From assembly GCA_934408585.1 (NCBI GenBank), contig CAKRVA010000007.1:1-64000 (forward strand): a stretch of 64,000 nucleotides of DNA, written 5' to 3'. This DNA is from an uncultured Lachnospiraceae bacterium (GTDB lineage Bacteria; Bacillota; Clostridia; Lachnospirales; Lachnospiraceae). Position numbers and translations under genes: made by a program. Positions within the stretch are counted from its first letter, which is position 1. Each line of letters begins with the position of its first letter. The notes under the pieces are model-generated. The model made no database searches. It had not been told where the DNA came from and saw only the letters and a list, made by a program, of their open reading frames with translations. Below are positions 16,795 to 26,405 of the stretch, piece after piece.

Positions 16795-19695
16795 ATGAGT
16801 ACGAAATTATCGGAGCCAAATGTACCGATTACAAAAATGAAACCAAGAGAATATATTAAAATCCGGGGAGCAGCAGAGCATAATTTAAAGAATATCAGTC
16901 TGGATATTCCAAGAAATGAACTTGTTGTATTGACCGGGTTATCCGGTTCCGGCAAATCTTCTCTGGCATTTGACACCATTTATGCGGAGGGACAGCGCCG
17001 TTATATGGAATCACTGTCTTCCTATGCCAGACAGTTTCTTGGTCAGATGGAAAAGCCAAACGTAGAAAAGATAGAAGGATTGTCTCCTGCCATTTCCATT
17101 GATCAGAAATCCACAAACAGGAATCCCCGTTCTACCGTAGGAACGGTAACCGAGATTTATGATTATTTCCGTCTGCTTTATGCGAGAATCGGAATTCCTC
17201 ATTGCCCGAAATGTGGAAAAGAAATTCGCAAGCAGACCGTAGACCAGATGGTAGATCAGATTATGGAACTCCCGGAGGGCACGAAGCTGCAATTACTTGC
17301 ACCGGTGGTTCGTGGGCGAAAGGGCGAACATGCCAAAGTCTTTGAGCGTGCAAAACGAAGTGGTTATGTAAGAGTGCGCGTAGATGGAAATATGTATGAA
17401 CTGTCAGAAGATATTTCTTTGGATAAAAATATAAAGCACAATATTGAAATTGTTGTGGACCGACTTGTTATAAAACCGGGAATGGAACGACGCCTGACCG
17501 ATTCCATTGAAAATGTTCTGGCTTTGGCAGAGGGCTTGCTGATGGTAGATATTATTGGTGGGGAAACGATGAACTTTAGCCAGAGTTTTTCCTGCCCGGA
17601 TTGTGGTGTAAGTATTGCCGAAATTGAACCGAGAAGCTTTTCCTTTAATAATCCGTTTGGTGCATGTCCGGTATGTTTCGGACTGGGATATAAAATGGAG
17701 TTTGACCCGGAACTGATGATTCCGGACCATAGTCTCAGCATCAATGAAGGAGCCATTCAGGTAATGGGATGGCAGTCCAGCAAGGATGAAGGAAGCTTTA
17801 CAAATGCCATTTTACAGGCACTTGCCAGAGAATATGATTTTTCATTGGACACACCAATTGGAGAGCTGCCGGAAAGTATATTTCATATGCTTGTTTATGG
17901 AACAGGTGGAAGAGAAGTAAAAGTATACTATAAAGGACAGCGTGGGGAAGGGGTCTATCCAATTGCGTTTGAAGGAATTATAAAAAATACAGAACGCAGA
18001 TATCGTGAAACCGGTTCTGATATTATGAAACAGGAATATGAGAGCTTTATGCGTATTACACCGTGTAAGGAATGTAATGGAATGCGTTTAAAGAAAGAAT
18101 CTCTTGGAGTTACGGTCTGTGATAAAAATATTTATGAAATTACTTCCATGTCTGTAAGAGATTTACATGAATTTCTGCAGCATATGGAGTTGTCCAGCCA
18201 ACAGCAATATATTGGAAAGCAGGTATTAAAAGAAATTAATGCCAGAGTTGGTTTCCTCGTAGATGTTGGACTGGATTATCTGTCATTGTCCCGTGCAACG
18301 GCGACTTTGTCCGGTGGTGAAGCACAGAGAATCCGTCTTGCAACGCAGATAGGTTCCGGACTTGTAGGGGTATGCTATATTCTGGACGAGCCGAGTATCG
18401 GATTACACCAGAAGGACAATGATAAGCTGTTAAATACACTTAAGAATTTACGGGACCTTGGAAATACTTTAATTGTCGTTGAACATGATGAGGATACGAT
18501 GCTGGAGGCAGACCATGTGGTGGATATCGGTCCCGGTGCCGGAGCGCATGGTGGAGAAGTCATTGCACAGGGAACAGCAGAAGAAATTATGCAGGTTAAG
18601 GAATCGATTACCGGGCAGTATCTGAGCGGACGGTTACAAATTCCGGTTCCCGAAAAACGCAGAAAACCTAAGGGCTGGCTTAAAATTACAGGGGCAGCAG
18701 AGAACAACCTGAAAAATATAGATGTCAACATTCCACTTGGCGTGTTTACCTGTGTAACCGGTGTATCCGGCTCCGGTAAAAGCTCCCTGGTAAATGAAAT
18801 TTTATATAAAAAGCTTGCCAAGGAATTAAACCGTGCAAGAACAATTCCAGGAAAACACAAAGCAATCACGGGAATTAAAAGTCTGGACAAGGTAATTGAT
18901 ATTGACCAGTCACCGATTGGAAGAACACCACGCTCCAACCCGGCGACGTATACGGGTGTATTTGACCAAATCCGTGATTTGTTTGCAGGTACTCCGGATG
19001 CAAAAGCAAGAGGTTACAAAAAAGGAAGATTCAGCTTTAATGTAAAAGGTGGCCGATGTGAGAATTGTAGTGGCGATGGAATCATTAAGATTGAAATGCA
19101 TTTTCTGCCGGATGTATATGTACCGTGTGAGGTCTGCGGAGGAAAGCGTTATAACCGTGAAACACTCGAAGTAAAATACAAAGGCAAGAACATTTATGAT
19201 ATTCTGGATATGACCGTAGAAGAGGCTGTTCCGTTTTTTGAAAACGTTCCTTCCATAAAAAATAAAATTGCAACATTAAATGATGTCGGCCTTTCTTATA
19301 TTAAACTCGGACAGCCGTCAACAACACTGTCCGGAGGTGAGGCACAGAGAATTAAACTTGCAACGGAGCTTAGTAAACGAAGCACCGGAAGCACGATTTA
19401 TATTCTGGATGAGCCGACAACAGGACTTCATTTTGCGGATGTTCACAAGCTGGTAGAGATTTTGCACCGCTTAGTGGAGGGTGGAAATACCGTTGTCGTT
19501 ATTGAACATAATCTGGATGTGATAAAAACGGCAGATTATATTATTGATATGGGTCCGGATGGTGGTGACCGGGGAGGTACGGTTGTAGCCAGTGGAACGC
19601 CGGAAGAGGTTGCGGAACATCCTACCTCTTATACCGGAAAATATATCAAAAAAATGTTAAAAAGATATAAAGAAAATGTTGAAAAATACCGATAA
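16795..19695 (+). CDS. uvrA: Excinuclease ABC subunit A
   Basis: A 966-residue ABC-type ATPase that loads UvrB on damaged DNA. Two nucleotide-binding modules are complete: Walker A GLSGSGKSSLAFDT and GVSGSGKSSLVNEI, signature motifs TLSGGEAQRIRLATQIG and TLSGGEAQRIKLATELS, and Walker B ILDEPSIGLH and ILDEPTTGLH. Zinc-binding cysteine pairs are at CPKCGK, CPDCG/CPVCFG and CENCSGDG/CEVCGG. The N-terminus carries about 20 extra residues before IKIRGAAEHNLKNI, so a start at the Met at residue 15 is possible. Co-transcribed with uvrB. Confidence 0.97.
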   Translation: MSTKLSEPNVPITKMKPREYIKIRGAAEHNLKNISLDIPRNELVVLTGLSGSGKSSLAFDTIYAEGQRRYMESLSSYARQFLGQMEKPNVEKIEGLSPAISIDQKSTNRNPRSTVGTVTEIYDYFRLLYARIGIPHCPKCGKEIRKQTVDQMVDQIMELPEGTKLQLLAPVVRGRKGEHAKVFERAKRSGYVRVRVDGNMYELSEDISLDKNIKHNIEIVVDRLVIKPGMERRLTDSIENVLALAEGLLMVDIIGGETMNFSQSFSCPDCGVSIAEIEPRSFSFNNPFGACPVCFGLGYKMEFDPELMIPDHSLSINEGAIQVMGWQSSKDEGSFTNAILQALAREYDFSLDTPIGELPESIFHMLVYGTGGREVKVYYKGQRGEGVYPIAFEGIIKNTERRYRETGSDIMKQEYESFMRITPCKECNGMRLKKESLGVTVCDKNIYEITSMSVRDLHEFLQHMELSSQQQYIGKQVLKEINARVGFLVDVGLDYLSLSRATATLSGGEAQRIRLATQIGSGLVGVCYILDEPSIGLHQKDNDKLLNTLKNLRDLGNTLIVVEHDEDTMLEADHVVDIGPGAGAHGGEVIAQGTAEEIMQVKESITGQYLSGRLQIPVPEKRRKPKGWLKITGAAENNLKNIDVNIPLGVFTCVTGVSGSGKSSLVNEILYKKLAKELNRARTIPGKHKAITGIKSLDKVIDIDQSPIGRTPRSNPATYTGVFDQIRDLFAGTPDAKARGYKKGRFSFNVKGGRCENCSGDGIIKIEMHFLPDVYVPCEVCGGKRYNRETLEVKYKGKNIYDILDMTVEEAVPFFENVPSIKNKIATLNDVGLSYIKLGQPSTTLSGGEAQRIKLATELSKRSTGSTIYILDEPTTGLHFADVHKLVEILHRLVEGGNTVVVIEHNLDVIKTADYIIDMGPDGGDRGGTVVASGTPEEVAEHPTSYTGKYIKKMLKRYKENVEKYR

Positions 19696-19709
19696 ATGAA
19701 ATAAGCAGG

Positions 19710-19758
19710 GACGCAGGATATCAGACGGAAGGAAACCGTTTGAAAGACTGCGTCTTTT
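19710..19758 (+). terminator. Probable terminator after uvrBA
   Basis: An outer stem GACGCAG/CTGCGTC (19710-19716, 19748-19754) encloses a small ACGG/CCGT hairpin and is followed by TTTT. It is less compact than the other terminators here. Confidence 0.6.
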
Positions 19759-19794
19759 CCTCTTAAGAAAAAATAAATTTTTTATGAAATCCCT

Positions 19795-19822
19795 TTGAAA
19801 ATGTTTTTCTATGGGTTATAAT
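19795..19822 (+). promoter_or_regulatory. Sigma-A-type promoter of the mreB-flhO-flhP block
   Basis: TTGAAA at 19795-19800, a 16-bp spacer and a perfect TATAAT at 19817-19822, about 75 bp before the mreB start. Confidence 0.6.
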
Positions 19823-19897
19823 ATCTTGTGACTGTTTTTTATCAGTGAAAAAATATTCTAATTAAGATAGAGAGTGCATAGAAAGGGGTACATGAGA

Positions 19898-20890
19898 ATG
19901 CAGTACACAGACATCGGAATTGATTTGGGAACCGCAAGTATACTTGTTTACATCAGAGGAAGAGGCGTTGTTTTAAAAGAGCCTTCTGTTGTTGCTTTTG
20001 ATAGAGATACGGATAAGATTATGGCAATTGGTGAAGATGCCAGACTGATGCTTGGTAGAACCCCTGGAAATATCATTGCTGTTCGTCCGCTTCGTCAGGG
20101 AGTTATCTCTGATTACAGAGTGACGGAACAGATGATGAAGTATTTTATCCAGAAAGCAATCGGTCATAAGACTTTCCGCAAACCAAGAATTTCTGTCTGT
20201 GTTCCGAGTGGTGTTACACAGGTAGAGCGTAAAGCGGTTGAGGACGCAACATTACAGGCAGGTGCAAGAGAAGTATCTATTATTGAAGAACCTATTGCAG
20301 CAGCAATTGGAGCAGGTATTGATATTTCCAAGCCTTGCGGAAATATGATTGTAGATATCGGTGGCGGTACTTCTGATATTGCAGTAATTTCCCTGGGCGG
20401 AACCGTTGTCAGCGCATCCATTAAGATTGCAGGTGACGATTTTGACGAAGCACTTGTACGTTATATGCGTAAGAAACATAATCTTCTTATTGGTGAAAGA
20501 ACCGCAGAAGATATTAAAATTAAAATCGGTTCTGCATATAAACGTGCAGAAGTAGACTATATGGATGTTCGAGGCAGAAACCTCGTAACAGGACTTCCAA
20601 AAACAATTACCGTTTCTTCTGAGGAAACCGAAGAAGCACTTCGTGAGGCAACCTCACAGATTATTGAAACAATTCACAGCGTATTAGAAAAAACACCGCC
20701 GGAATTGGCAGCAGATATTGCCGACAGAGGAATTGTTCTTACCGGAGGCGGTTCTCTTTTAAGAGGACTTGAAGATTTGATTGCAGAAAAGACCGGAATC
20801 AATACTATGACGGCAGAGGATCCAATGACTGCAGTTGCAATCGGAACCGGTAAGTATGTTGAGTTTTTGGCGGGGTATAAGGAAGATTAA
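19898..20890 (+). CDS. mreB: Rod shape-determining protein, MreB/Mbl family actin homologue
   Basis: 330 residues if started at the ATG at 19898, nine bases after GAAAGGGG; the GTG at 19874 and ATG at 19892 are less well placed. A bacterial actin organising cell-wall synthesis along the membrane. Actin-fold motifs: phosphate-1 IGIDLGTASILVY, connect-1 and phosphate-2 IVDIGGGTSDIAVISLGG, and adenosine motif GIVLTGGGSLLRGLEDLI. The order mreB-like/flhO/flhP matches Bacillus subtilis mbl-flhO-flhP, so this copy is likely the Mbl-type paralogue. It starts the flagellar rod block with a 12-bp gap to the next gene. Confidence 0.92.
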   Translation: MQYTDIGIDLGTASILVYIRGRGVVLKEPSVVAFDRDTDKIMAIGEDARLMLGRTPGNIIAVRPLRQGVISDYRVTEQMMKYFIQKAIGHKTFRKPRISVCVPSGVTQVERKAVEDATLQAGAREVSIIEEPIAAAIGAGIDISKPCGNMIVDIGGGTSDIAVISLGGTVVSASIKIAGDDFDEALVRYMRKKHNLLIGERTAEDIKIKIGSAYKRAEVDYMDVRGRNLVTGLPKTITVSSEETEEALREATSQIIETIHSVLEKTPPELAADIADRGIVLTGGGSLLRGLEDLIAEKTGINTMTAEDPMTAVAIGTGKYVEFLAGYKED

Positions 20891-20902
20891 GAGAGGTACG
20901 GT

Positions 20903-21679
20903 ATGATAAAAGGACTGTATTCAGCCTATACGGGCATGGTAAACCAGGAACATCGGATGGATGTGCTTACCAACAACCTGGCCAATGTAAATACCAATGG
21001 TTATAAGAAGGAGGGTGCAACTGCACAATCCTTTGATTCCATTCTTGCTTATAAGATTAAAGACAATTCGGAAGGATACCGGTTGGCAAAGCGGATTGGA
21101 GTAAATAATCCGGGCGTAAAGATTGGTGAAGGCTATACAGACTTTTCACAGGGACCGTTAAAGACAACAGAAAATACGTATGACCTTGCACTGACAGACA
21201 AGGGATTTTTTGCAGTTCAGTTTACAGACAAGGCAGGAAATGATTCTGTTAAATATACAAGAGATGGAAATTTTACATTGACATCAAATGGTGAACTGGT
21301 AACACAGGATGGTGACTTTGTTCTGGATGAAAATGGAAAATCCATTAAAATTGATCCATTAAAGGACACGCAGATTAATACAAGCGGTCAGATTATTCAG
21401 GACGGAAGAGTAGTAGCAACAATCCAGGTAACCGATTTTGCAGATTATAATTATCTGGAGCGGTATGGTGAAAACTATTACCAGCCAATTGATGGAGCAG
21501 AGGAAATAGAAGCAGCCGGAAAAGTATATTCCGGATATTTGGAAACATCAAATATTTCTGTAGTATCAGAAATGGTAAACATGATTGCTGTATCAAGAGC
21601 GTATGAAACGAATCAAAAGGTAATTACAACATTTGATGGAACATTGGATATCGCGGCAAATCAGATTGGAAGAGTATAG
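20903..21679 (+). CDS. flhO: Flagellar basal-body rod protein, FlhO/FlgF-like
   Basis: 258 residues. The N-terminus has the flagellar rod/hook signature MIKGLYSAYTGMVNQEHRMD followed by TNNLANVNTNGYKK, and the C-terminus has the matching SNISVVSEMVNMIAVSRAYETNQK segment; the two form the coiled core of rod proteins. The middle D1-like part (FAVQFTDKAG, YTRDGNFTLTSNGELVT) is typical of FlgG/FlgF. Exported by the flagellar type III apparatus. The name FlhO rests on position between mbl-like and flhP-like genes. Confidence 0.9.
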   Translation: MIKGLYSAYTGMVNQEHRMDVLTNNLANVNTNGYKKEGATAQSFDSILAYKIKDNSEGYRLAKRIGVNNPGVKIGEGYTDFSQGPLKTTENTYDLALTDKGFFAVQFTDKAGNDSVKYTRDGNFTLTSNGELVTQDGDFVLDENGKSIKIDPLKDTQINTSGQIIQDGRVVATIQVTDFADYNYLERYGENYYQPIDGAEEIEAAGKVYSGYLETSNISVVSEMVNMIAVSRAYETNQKVITTFDGTLDIAANQIGRV

Positions 21680-21689
21680 GAGGTAGCAT

Positions 21690-22508
21690 ATGGTTAGAAG
21701 TTTATGGACAGCGGCAACCGGAATGAATGCACAGCAGACAAATGTAGATACCATTGCGAACAACCTTGCCAATGTTAATACAATGGGATATAAGACGCAG
21801 ACTGCGCAGTTTAAATCATTGCTTTATCAAACGCTTCAGACGGCAACTACTACTGCAAACGGAGATCCGAAACCGACGAGCTCACAGGTAGGACTGGGTG
21901 TTCGGAATTCTTCCATTAATTCTATTTTTACGCAGGGAAGCTTGCTGGATTCTGCAAGTGATACTGCATTTGCAATCCAGGGAGATGGCTTCTTCGGAAT
22001 TCGTGGAGAAGATGGAAATACATATTATACAAGAAATGGTGATTTTACCTGGGCAACCAATGGAAGCAATGGAATGATGCTTACGACAACAGACGGATTG
22101 GCAGTGCTTGATTCGAATGGTCGTGCAATTACTTTGAATAATACTTATGTAACAAGCAAGATTACGATTACCGGTGATGGAACCATCTGTTATCCGGATG
22201 CAAATAATAATCCACAGCCAATTGGAATGACAATTGGAATGTATCAGTTTAATAATCCCGGTGGCCTGGAACGTCAGGGGGACAGCCTTTGGGCAGTAAC
22301 ATCAGCGAGCGGACCGGCTTTGAATGAAGCTACAAACCGGAATGTTACCAAAAGTAAAATGGTTCAGGGATATCTGGAGGGTTCTAACGTACAGGTTGCT
22401 ACTGAAATGGTCAATCTGATTGTTGCCCAGAGAGCATATGAAATGAATTCAAAAGCAATTACAACAACTGATGAAATGATGCAGACAGCCAATAATTTGA
22501 AACGATAA
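21690..22508 (+). CDS. flhP: Flagellar basal-body rod protein, FlhP/FlgG-like
   Basis: 272 residues, a paralogue of the preceding gene: MVRSLWTAATGMNAQQTNVD, then ANNLANVNTMGYKTQ at the N-terminus and SNVQVATEMVNLIVAQRAYEMNSK at the C-terminus. A middle segment (YTRNGDFTWATNGSNGMML, TTDGLAVLDSNG) fits the distal rod protein FlgG. Preceded by AGGAGG and separated by 10 bp from flhO. Present only in motile bacteria, so the organism is probably flagellated. Confidence 0.9.
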   Translation: MVRSLWTAATGMNAQQTNVDTIANNLANVNTMGYKTQTAQFKSLLYQTLQTATTTANGDPKPTSSQVGLGVRNSSINSIFTQGSLLDSASDTAFAIQGDGFFGIRGEDGNTYYTRNGDFTWATNGSNGMMLTTTDGLAVLDSNGRAITLNNTYVTSKITITGDGTICYPDANNNPQPIGMTIGMYQFNNPGGLERQGDSLWAVTSASGPALNEATNRNVTKSKMVQGYLEGSNVQVATEMVNLIVAQRAYEMNSKAITTTDEMMQTANNLKR

Positions 22509-22546
22509 GTCAATAAGTGTTTGAAATTTCCAAAGGAGACGATTCG

Positions 22547-22906
22547 ATGGATATTAGTGGTATTAATTCTTCGGCATATGCAAGTTATGTACAGGATCAG
22601 GATCTTGCAGAAACAAAGTTAAAAGAAAAAATTGGAAATACGGATTATTCAAAAGCTACGGATGATGAGTTGTTAAGTGCCTGTAAACAGTTCGAATCTT
22701 ATTTTTTGGAGCAGGTGTTTAAAGAAATGCAGAAAACGGTAGACTGCATGAAGGATGAATCCTCCAGCGAGTCGACAAATTCCATGGTAGAATACTTTAA
22801 AGACCAGACGATTGCAGATTTGGCATCAACTTCGACAGAGACGCAGGGACTCGGACTTGCCCAGACATTATATGAGCAAATGAAACGTAATTATGGTTTG
22901 GAATAA
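22547..22906 (+). CDS. FlgJ N-terminal-like rod-binding/capping protein
   Basis: 119 residues if started at the ATG at 22547, eight bases after AAAGGAG; an upstream in-frame GTG at 22517 precedes the ribosome site. The segment DDELLSACKQFESYFLEQVFKEMQKTV matches the rod-binding domain of FlgJ. There is no muramidase domain, as in the single-domain forms of many Firmicutes. By analogy with FlgJ it would help assemble the flagellar rod. Last gene before the terminator at 22926. Confidence 0.85.
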   Translation: MDISGINSSAYASYVQDQDLAETKLKEKIGNTDYSKATDDELLSACKQFESYFLEQVFKEMQKTVDCMKDESSSESTNSMVEYFKDQTIADLASTSTETQGLGLAQTLYEQMKRNYGLE

Positions 22907-22925
22907 AAATAAAGAAATTATATTT

Positions 22926-22971
22926 GGCTGCTTGGATAGGACGGGATACCGTCTTATTAAGTAGCCTTTTT
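22926..22971 (+). terminator. Rho-independent terminator after the flagellar rod block
   Basis: A long hairpin with base stem GGCTGCTT/AAGTAGCC (one G-U) and an inner GACGG/CCGTC stem, then five T. It ends only six bases before the Shine-Dalgarno of recD2. Confidence 0.85.
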
Positions 22972-22987
22972 GTTTTGGGAGGATGTT

Positions 22988-25234
22988 TTGGAAAAAATAA
23001 CAGGATATATTGATCATTTTATCTATCAGAATAAAGAAAACGGTTATGCCGTATTGTCATTTATTGTTGATGGAGAGGAGCAAATCTGTGTAGGCACATT
23101 TCGGGCAGTTGACAGTGGTGAAACATTGGAAATTACCGGCGAATATGTGGAACATCCCATGTATGGATTTCAATTAAAGGCACAAAGCTATCAAGTGGTA
23201 GAGCCGGATGATGTGGTAAGCATGGAGCGGTATCTTGGCTCGGGAGCCATAAAGGGGATAGGCGAAGCACTTGCAAAAAGAATTGTTAAGAAATTTGGGA
23301 AAGATACGTTTCGCATTATTGAAGAAGAACCGGAACGATTGGTCGAGATTAAGGGAATCAGTGAGCGGATTGCAAGAGAGATTGCAACTCAGATGATTGA
23401 AAAAAAGGATGTCCGGGAAGCATTTGTTTTTTTACAGAAATATGGAATCAGCAACGCACTCGCGTTGAAAATCTATCAAAAATACGGAATGAATCTTTAT
23501 GGAATTATGAAAGAAAATCCGTATCGGCTTGCGGAGGATATTTCCGGTGTTGGATTTCGACTTGCAGATGAAATTGCATCAAAGATAGGAATTCATACAG
23601 ATTCCGATTACCGGATTCGCAGTGGAATTATGTATACACTCTTGCAGTGCTCTATGGAAGGACATATTTATATGCCTCAAGACCTGCTAAAGGAACGGTG
23701 TGTAGAGTTACTTCAGGTTCCCGAAGAAGCTGTTTTATCCCAGATTCAAAATCTGGCAATGGAACGTAAGCTGGTGATAAAGAAGCAGGATGAAGAAATA
23801 TGTGTCTATGCAGCCTCCTATTATTACACAGAGCTGAATTGTGCGAGAATGCTGCATGAGAGAAATGTTTCCATGGAAGAGGAAATGTTACCATCCGAGC
23901 AAAACCGTATTCGGCAGCTGTTGCAACGCATCATGAAAGAGCAGGGACTTGAACTGGAGGAATTACAGGAAAATGCAGTTTTTGAATGTATTCGCCATGG
24001 AATTATGATTTTGTCGGGTGGACCCGGAACGGGAAAAACAACGACTATTAATACGATTATTCGGTATTTTGATGAAGAAGGCATGGATATTTTGCTGGCA
24101 GCGCCTACCGGACGTGCAGCAAAGAGAATGACAGAAGCAACCGGCTATGAAGCAAGAACCATTCACCGTATGCTGGAAATTAACGGCGGAATGGAAGAGG
24201 ATGGACAACGGGCACGCTTTGAAAGAAATGAAGAAAATCCATTGGAAGCAGATGTCATTATTATTGATGAAATGTCTATGGTAGATATTCATCTTTTCCA
24301 GTCTCTGTTAAGTGCAGTCAGTATCGGAACAAGACTCATTCTTGTAGGGGATGTGGATCAGCTGCCGAGTGTGGGACCGGGACAGGTATTAAGAGAACTG
24401 ATTGAAAGCGGATGCTTTGCAACAGTAGTTTTGAAACGTATTTTCCGCCAGGCAGGCGAAAGTGATATTGTTGTGAATGCCCATAAAATTAATCAGGGAG
24501 AAAACATTCGTCTGGATAATAAGAGCAAGGACTTTTTCTTTCTGGAACGAAATGATGTACAGGTAATTTACAAACATATGATTCAGCTGATTCGGGAAAA
24601 ACTGCCACGTTATGTGGAAGCGACACCATATGATATACAGGTATTAACGCCAATGAGAAAGGGAAATCTGGGGGTTGAAACGTTAAACCAGATTTTGCAG
24701 AGATATCTGAATCCGGAAGACCCTTCGAAAAAGGAATATCTTGCAGGAGAAAGGCTGTTTCGTGAGGGCGATAAGGTGATGCAGACAAAGAATAATTACC
24801 AGATTGCCTGGGAAATTGTCAGCAAGTATGGAATAACGATTGATCAGGGAACCGGTGTATTTAACGGAGATATGGGAGTAATACGACGCATTCATGAGGC
24901 AGCCCAGACGATTCAGATAGAATATGATGAACATCGACTGGTAGAATATCCGTTTTCCCAACTCGATGAAATTGAACTCGCATATGCAGTTACGATACAT
25001 AAATCGCAGGGAAGTGAGTATCCGGCAGTGATTCTGCCTATTTTATCGGGACCTCGAATGCTTTTTAACCGGAATCTCCTATATACAGCAGTAACGCGTG
25101 CACGCAAGTGTGTTACCATTTTGGGAAGCAGGGAGACAATTGCCGAAATGATACAAAATGAGAAACAGTACCATCGCTATACAAGTCTTTGCCGGAGAAT
25201 TCAGGAGTTGGAGCAGGAGGACGGTCAATGGTAA
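22988..25234 (+). CDS. recD2: ATP-dependent RecD-like DNA helicase
   Basis: 748 residues if started at the TTG at 22988, five bases after GGGAGG; the next ATG (22983) is out of frame. A superfamily 1B 5'-3' helicase not associated with RecBC. The N-terminal OB-like part (GYIDHFIYQNKENGYAVLSF) and helix-hairpin-helix repeats (GAIKGIGEALAKRIVKKFG, ISGVGFRLADEIA) mark the RecD2 type. Helicase motifs: GGPGTGKTTTINTI, IIIDEMSMVD, LVGDVDQLPSVGPG, and AVTIHKSQGSEYPAVI with AVTRARK near the C-terminus. comFC starts inside its last codons. Confidence 0.95.
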   Translation: MEKITGYIDHFIYQNKENGYAVLSFIVDGEEQICVGTFRAVDSGETLEITGEYVEHPMYGFQLKAQSYQVVEPDDVVSMERYLGSGAIKGIGEALAKRIVKKFGKDTFRIIEEEPERLVEIKGISERIAREIATQMIEKKDVREAFVFLQKYGISNALALKIYQKYGMNLYGIMKENPYRLAEDISGVGFRLADEIASKIGIHTDSDYRIRSGIMYTLLQCSMEGHIYMPQDLLKERCVELLQVPEEAVLSQIQNLAMERKLVIKKQDEEICVYAASYYYTELNCARMLHERNVSMEEEMLPSEQNRIRQLLQRIMKEQGLELEELQENAVFECIRHGIMILSGGPGTGKTTTINTIIRYFDEEGMDILLAAPTGRAAKRMTEATGYEARTIHRMLEINGGMEEDGQRARFERNEENPLEADVIIIDEMSMVDIHLFQSLLSAVSIGTRLILVGDVDQLPSVGPGQVLRELIESGCFATVVLKRIFRQAGESDIVVNAHKINQGENIRLDNKSKDFFFLERNDVQVIYKHMIQLIREKLPRYVEATPYDIQVLTPMRKGNLGVETLNQILQRYLNPEDPSKKEYLAGERLFREGDKVMQTKNNYQIAWEIVSKYGITIDQGTGVFNGDMGVIRRIHEAAQTIQIEYDEHRLVEYPFSQLDEIELAYAVTIHKSQGSEYPAVILPILSGPRMLFNRNLLYTAVTRARKCVTILGSRETIAEMIQNEKQYHRYTSLCRRIQELEQEDGQW

Positions 25235-25932
25235 AGCATTCCCTTCTATCGTTCCTTTATCCAAGAAGGTGTGTAATATGTGATGAAGTGGTGGAGGAGC
25301 GCAATTCCTATATTTGTCAGGAATGTGAAAAGGAAATCGTGTATATTAAAGAGCCACATTGTATGAAATGCGGAAAACACCTGAAAGAGGACTCCGAATA
25401 CTGCAATGACTGCAAAAATACGACACATCATTATATCCAGGGGAGCGCACTGTATGATTATGGAAGCGTATCTGATGCCATCTTCCGGCTGAAAAATAGC
25501 GGGAGAATAGAGTATGCAGATTTTTTTGCACAGGAGTTATATCGCTATAAAAAAGACTGGTTGCGGGCAATTAAACCGGATGCATTTCTTCCCGTGCCTA
25601 TTCATAAAGCACGTATGCGAAGCAGGGGATACAACCAGGCAGAGGAATTGGCATATCGCCTTTCCGGATATACAGATATTCCGGTAAGAAATGATTTCAT
25701 CATACGGACAAAGAATACCGGAGCATTAAAGGACCTGACATATACGGAACGGCAAAATAATTTGAAAAAAGCTTTTAAAATGGTCAAAAATGATGTAAAA
25801 TTAAATACGATTGTTATAATAGATGATATCTATACCACAGGAAGCACCATTGATGAAATAGCAAAAACCATTCATCAAAAATTCCCATGTAAAGTATATT
25901 TTCTGGCTTTGGCAATAGGAAGAGGTGTATAA
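25228..25932 (+). CDS. comFC: ComF family protein (ComFC-like phosphoribosyltransferase)
   Basis: 234 residues from the ATG at 25228, seven bases after AGGAGG; it overlaps the recD2 stop by 7 bp. The N-terminus has a four-cysteine zinc finger (RRCVICDEV, YICQECEKE) and a second set (HCMKCGKHL, YCNDCK). The C-terminal domain is a PRTase fold with the PRPP loop IVIIDDIYTTGSTIDE. ComFC homologues act in uptake or processing of transforming DNA. The next gene is yvyF-like, the same order as Bacillus comFC-yvyF. Confidence 0.92.
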   Translation: MVKHSLLSFLYPRRCVICDEVVEERNSYICQECEKEIVYIKEPHCMKCGKHLKEDSEYCNDCKNTTHHYIQGSALYDYGSVSDAIFRLKNSGRIEYADFFAQELYRYKKDWLRAIKPDAFLPVPIHKARMRSRGYNQAEELAYRLSGYTDIPVRNDFIIRTKNTGALKDLTYTERQNNLKKAFKMVKNDVKLNTIVIIDDIYTTGSTIDEIAKTIHQKFPCKVYFLALAIGRGV

Positions 25933-25973
25933 TAGAAACAGGACAACTAGCAAATGTAAAGGAGGTTGATTCC

Positions 25974-26384
25974 ATGAATGTTCGAAACTGTAGAAAATGC
26001 GGAAGAGTATTTAACTATGTAGTGGGACCAATTTTATGTCAGCAGTGTATGGAAGAGCAGGAACAGGTATTCCAGAATGTTAAGAAGTATGTGCAGGACC
26101 ATCCGGGTGCAGATATGGTAGTTGTATCTCAGGAATGTGATGTGGAAGTATCCCAGATTCGTCAGTGGATTCGGGAAGAAAGATTACAGTTTGCAGAGGA
26201 TTCACCCATCCGTATTGCCTGTGAAAAGTGTGGAGCAATGATTCGTTCCGGACGTTTCTGTGACCAGTGCAAGGCATCTATGACGAATGATTTCCGTGCG
26301 GCTATGGGACATAACAGCAGAGCAATTCAGCAGCCTGTAAGACCCAAAACAATCCGTGACGGAGAAAAGATGCGTTATCTGTAA
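25974..26384 (+). CDS. YvyF-like flagellar operon zinc-ribbon protein (TIGR03826 type)
   Basis: 136 residues. The N-terminus is a zinc ribbon (NCRKCGRVF, then ILCQQCMEEQ). The middle looks like a MerR- or excisionase-like winged helix (VVVSQECDVEVSQIRQWIREERL). The C-terminus is another zinc ribbon (IACEKCGAMIRSGRFCDQC). This layout and the position after comFC match Bacillus YvyF, annotated as a flagellar operon protein. A strong AAAGGAGG ribosome site precedes it. The molecular role is unknown; flagellar gene regulation is inferred from context. Confidence 0.85.
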   Translation: MNVRNCRKCGRVFNYVVGPILCQQCMEEQEQVFQNVKKYVQDHPGADMVVVSQECDVEVSQIRQWIREERLQFAEDSPIRIACEKCGAMIRSGRFCDQCKASMTNDFRAAMGHNSRAIQQPVRPKTIRDGEKMRYL

Positions 26385-26405
26385 TATCTTTGGAAGGATA
26401 GAAAT

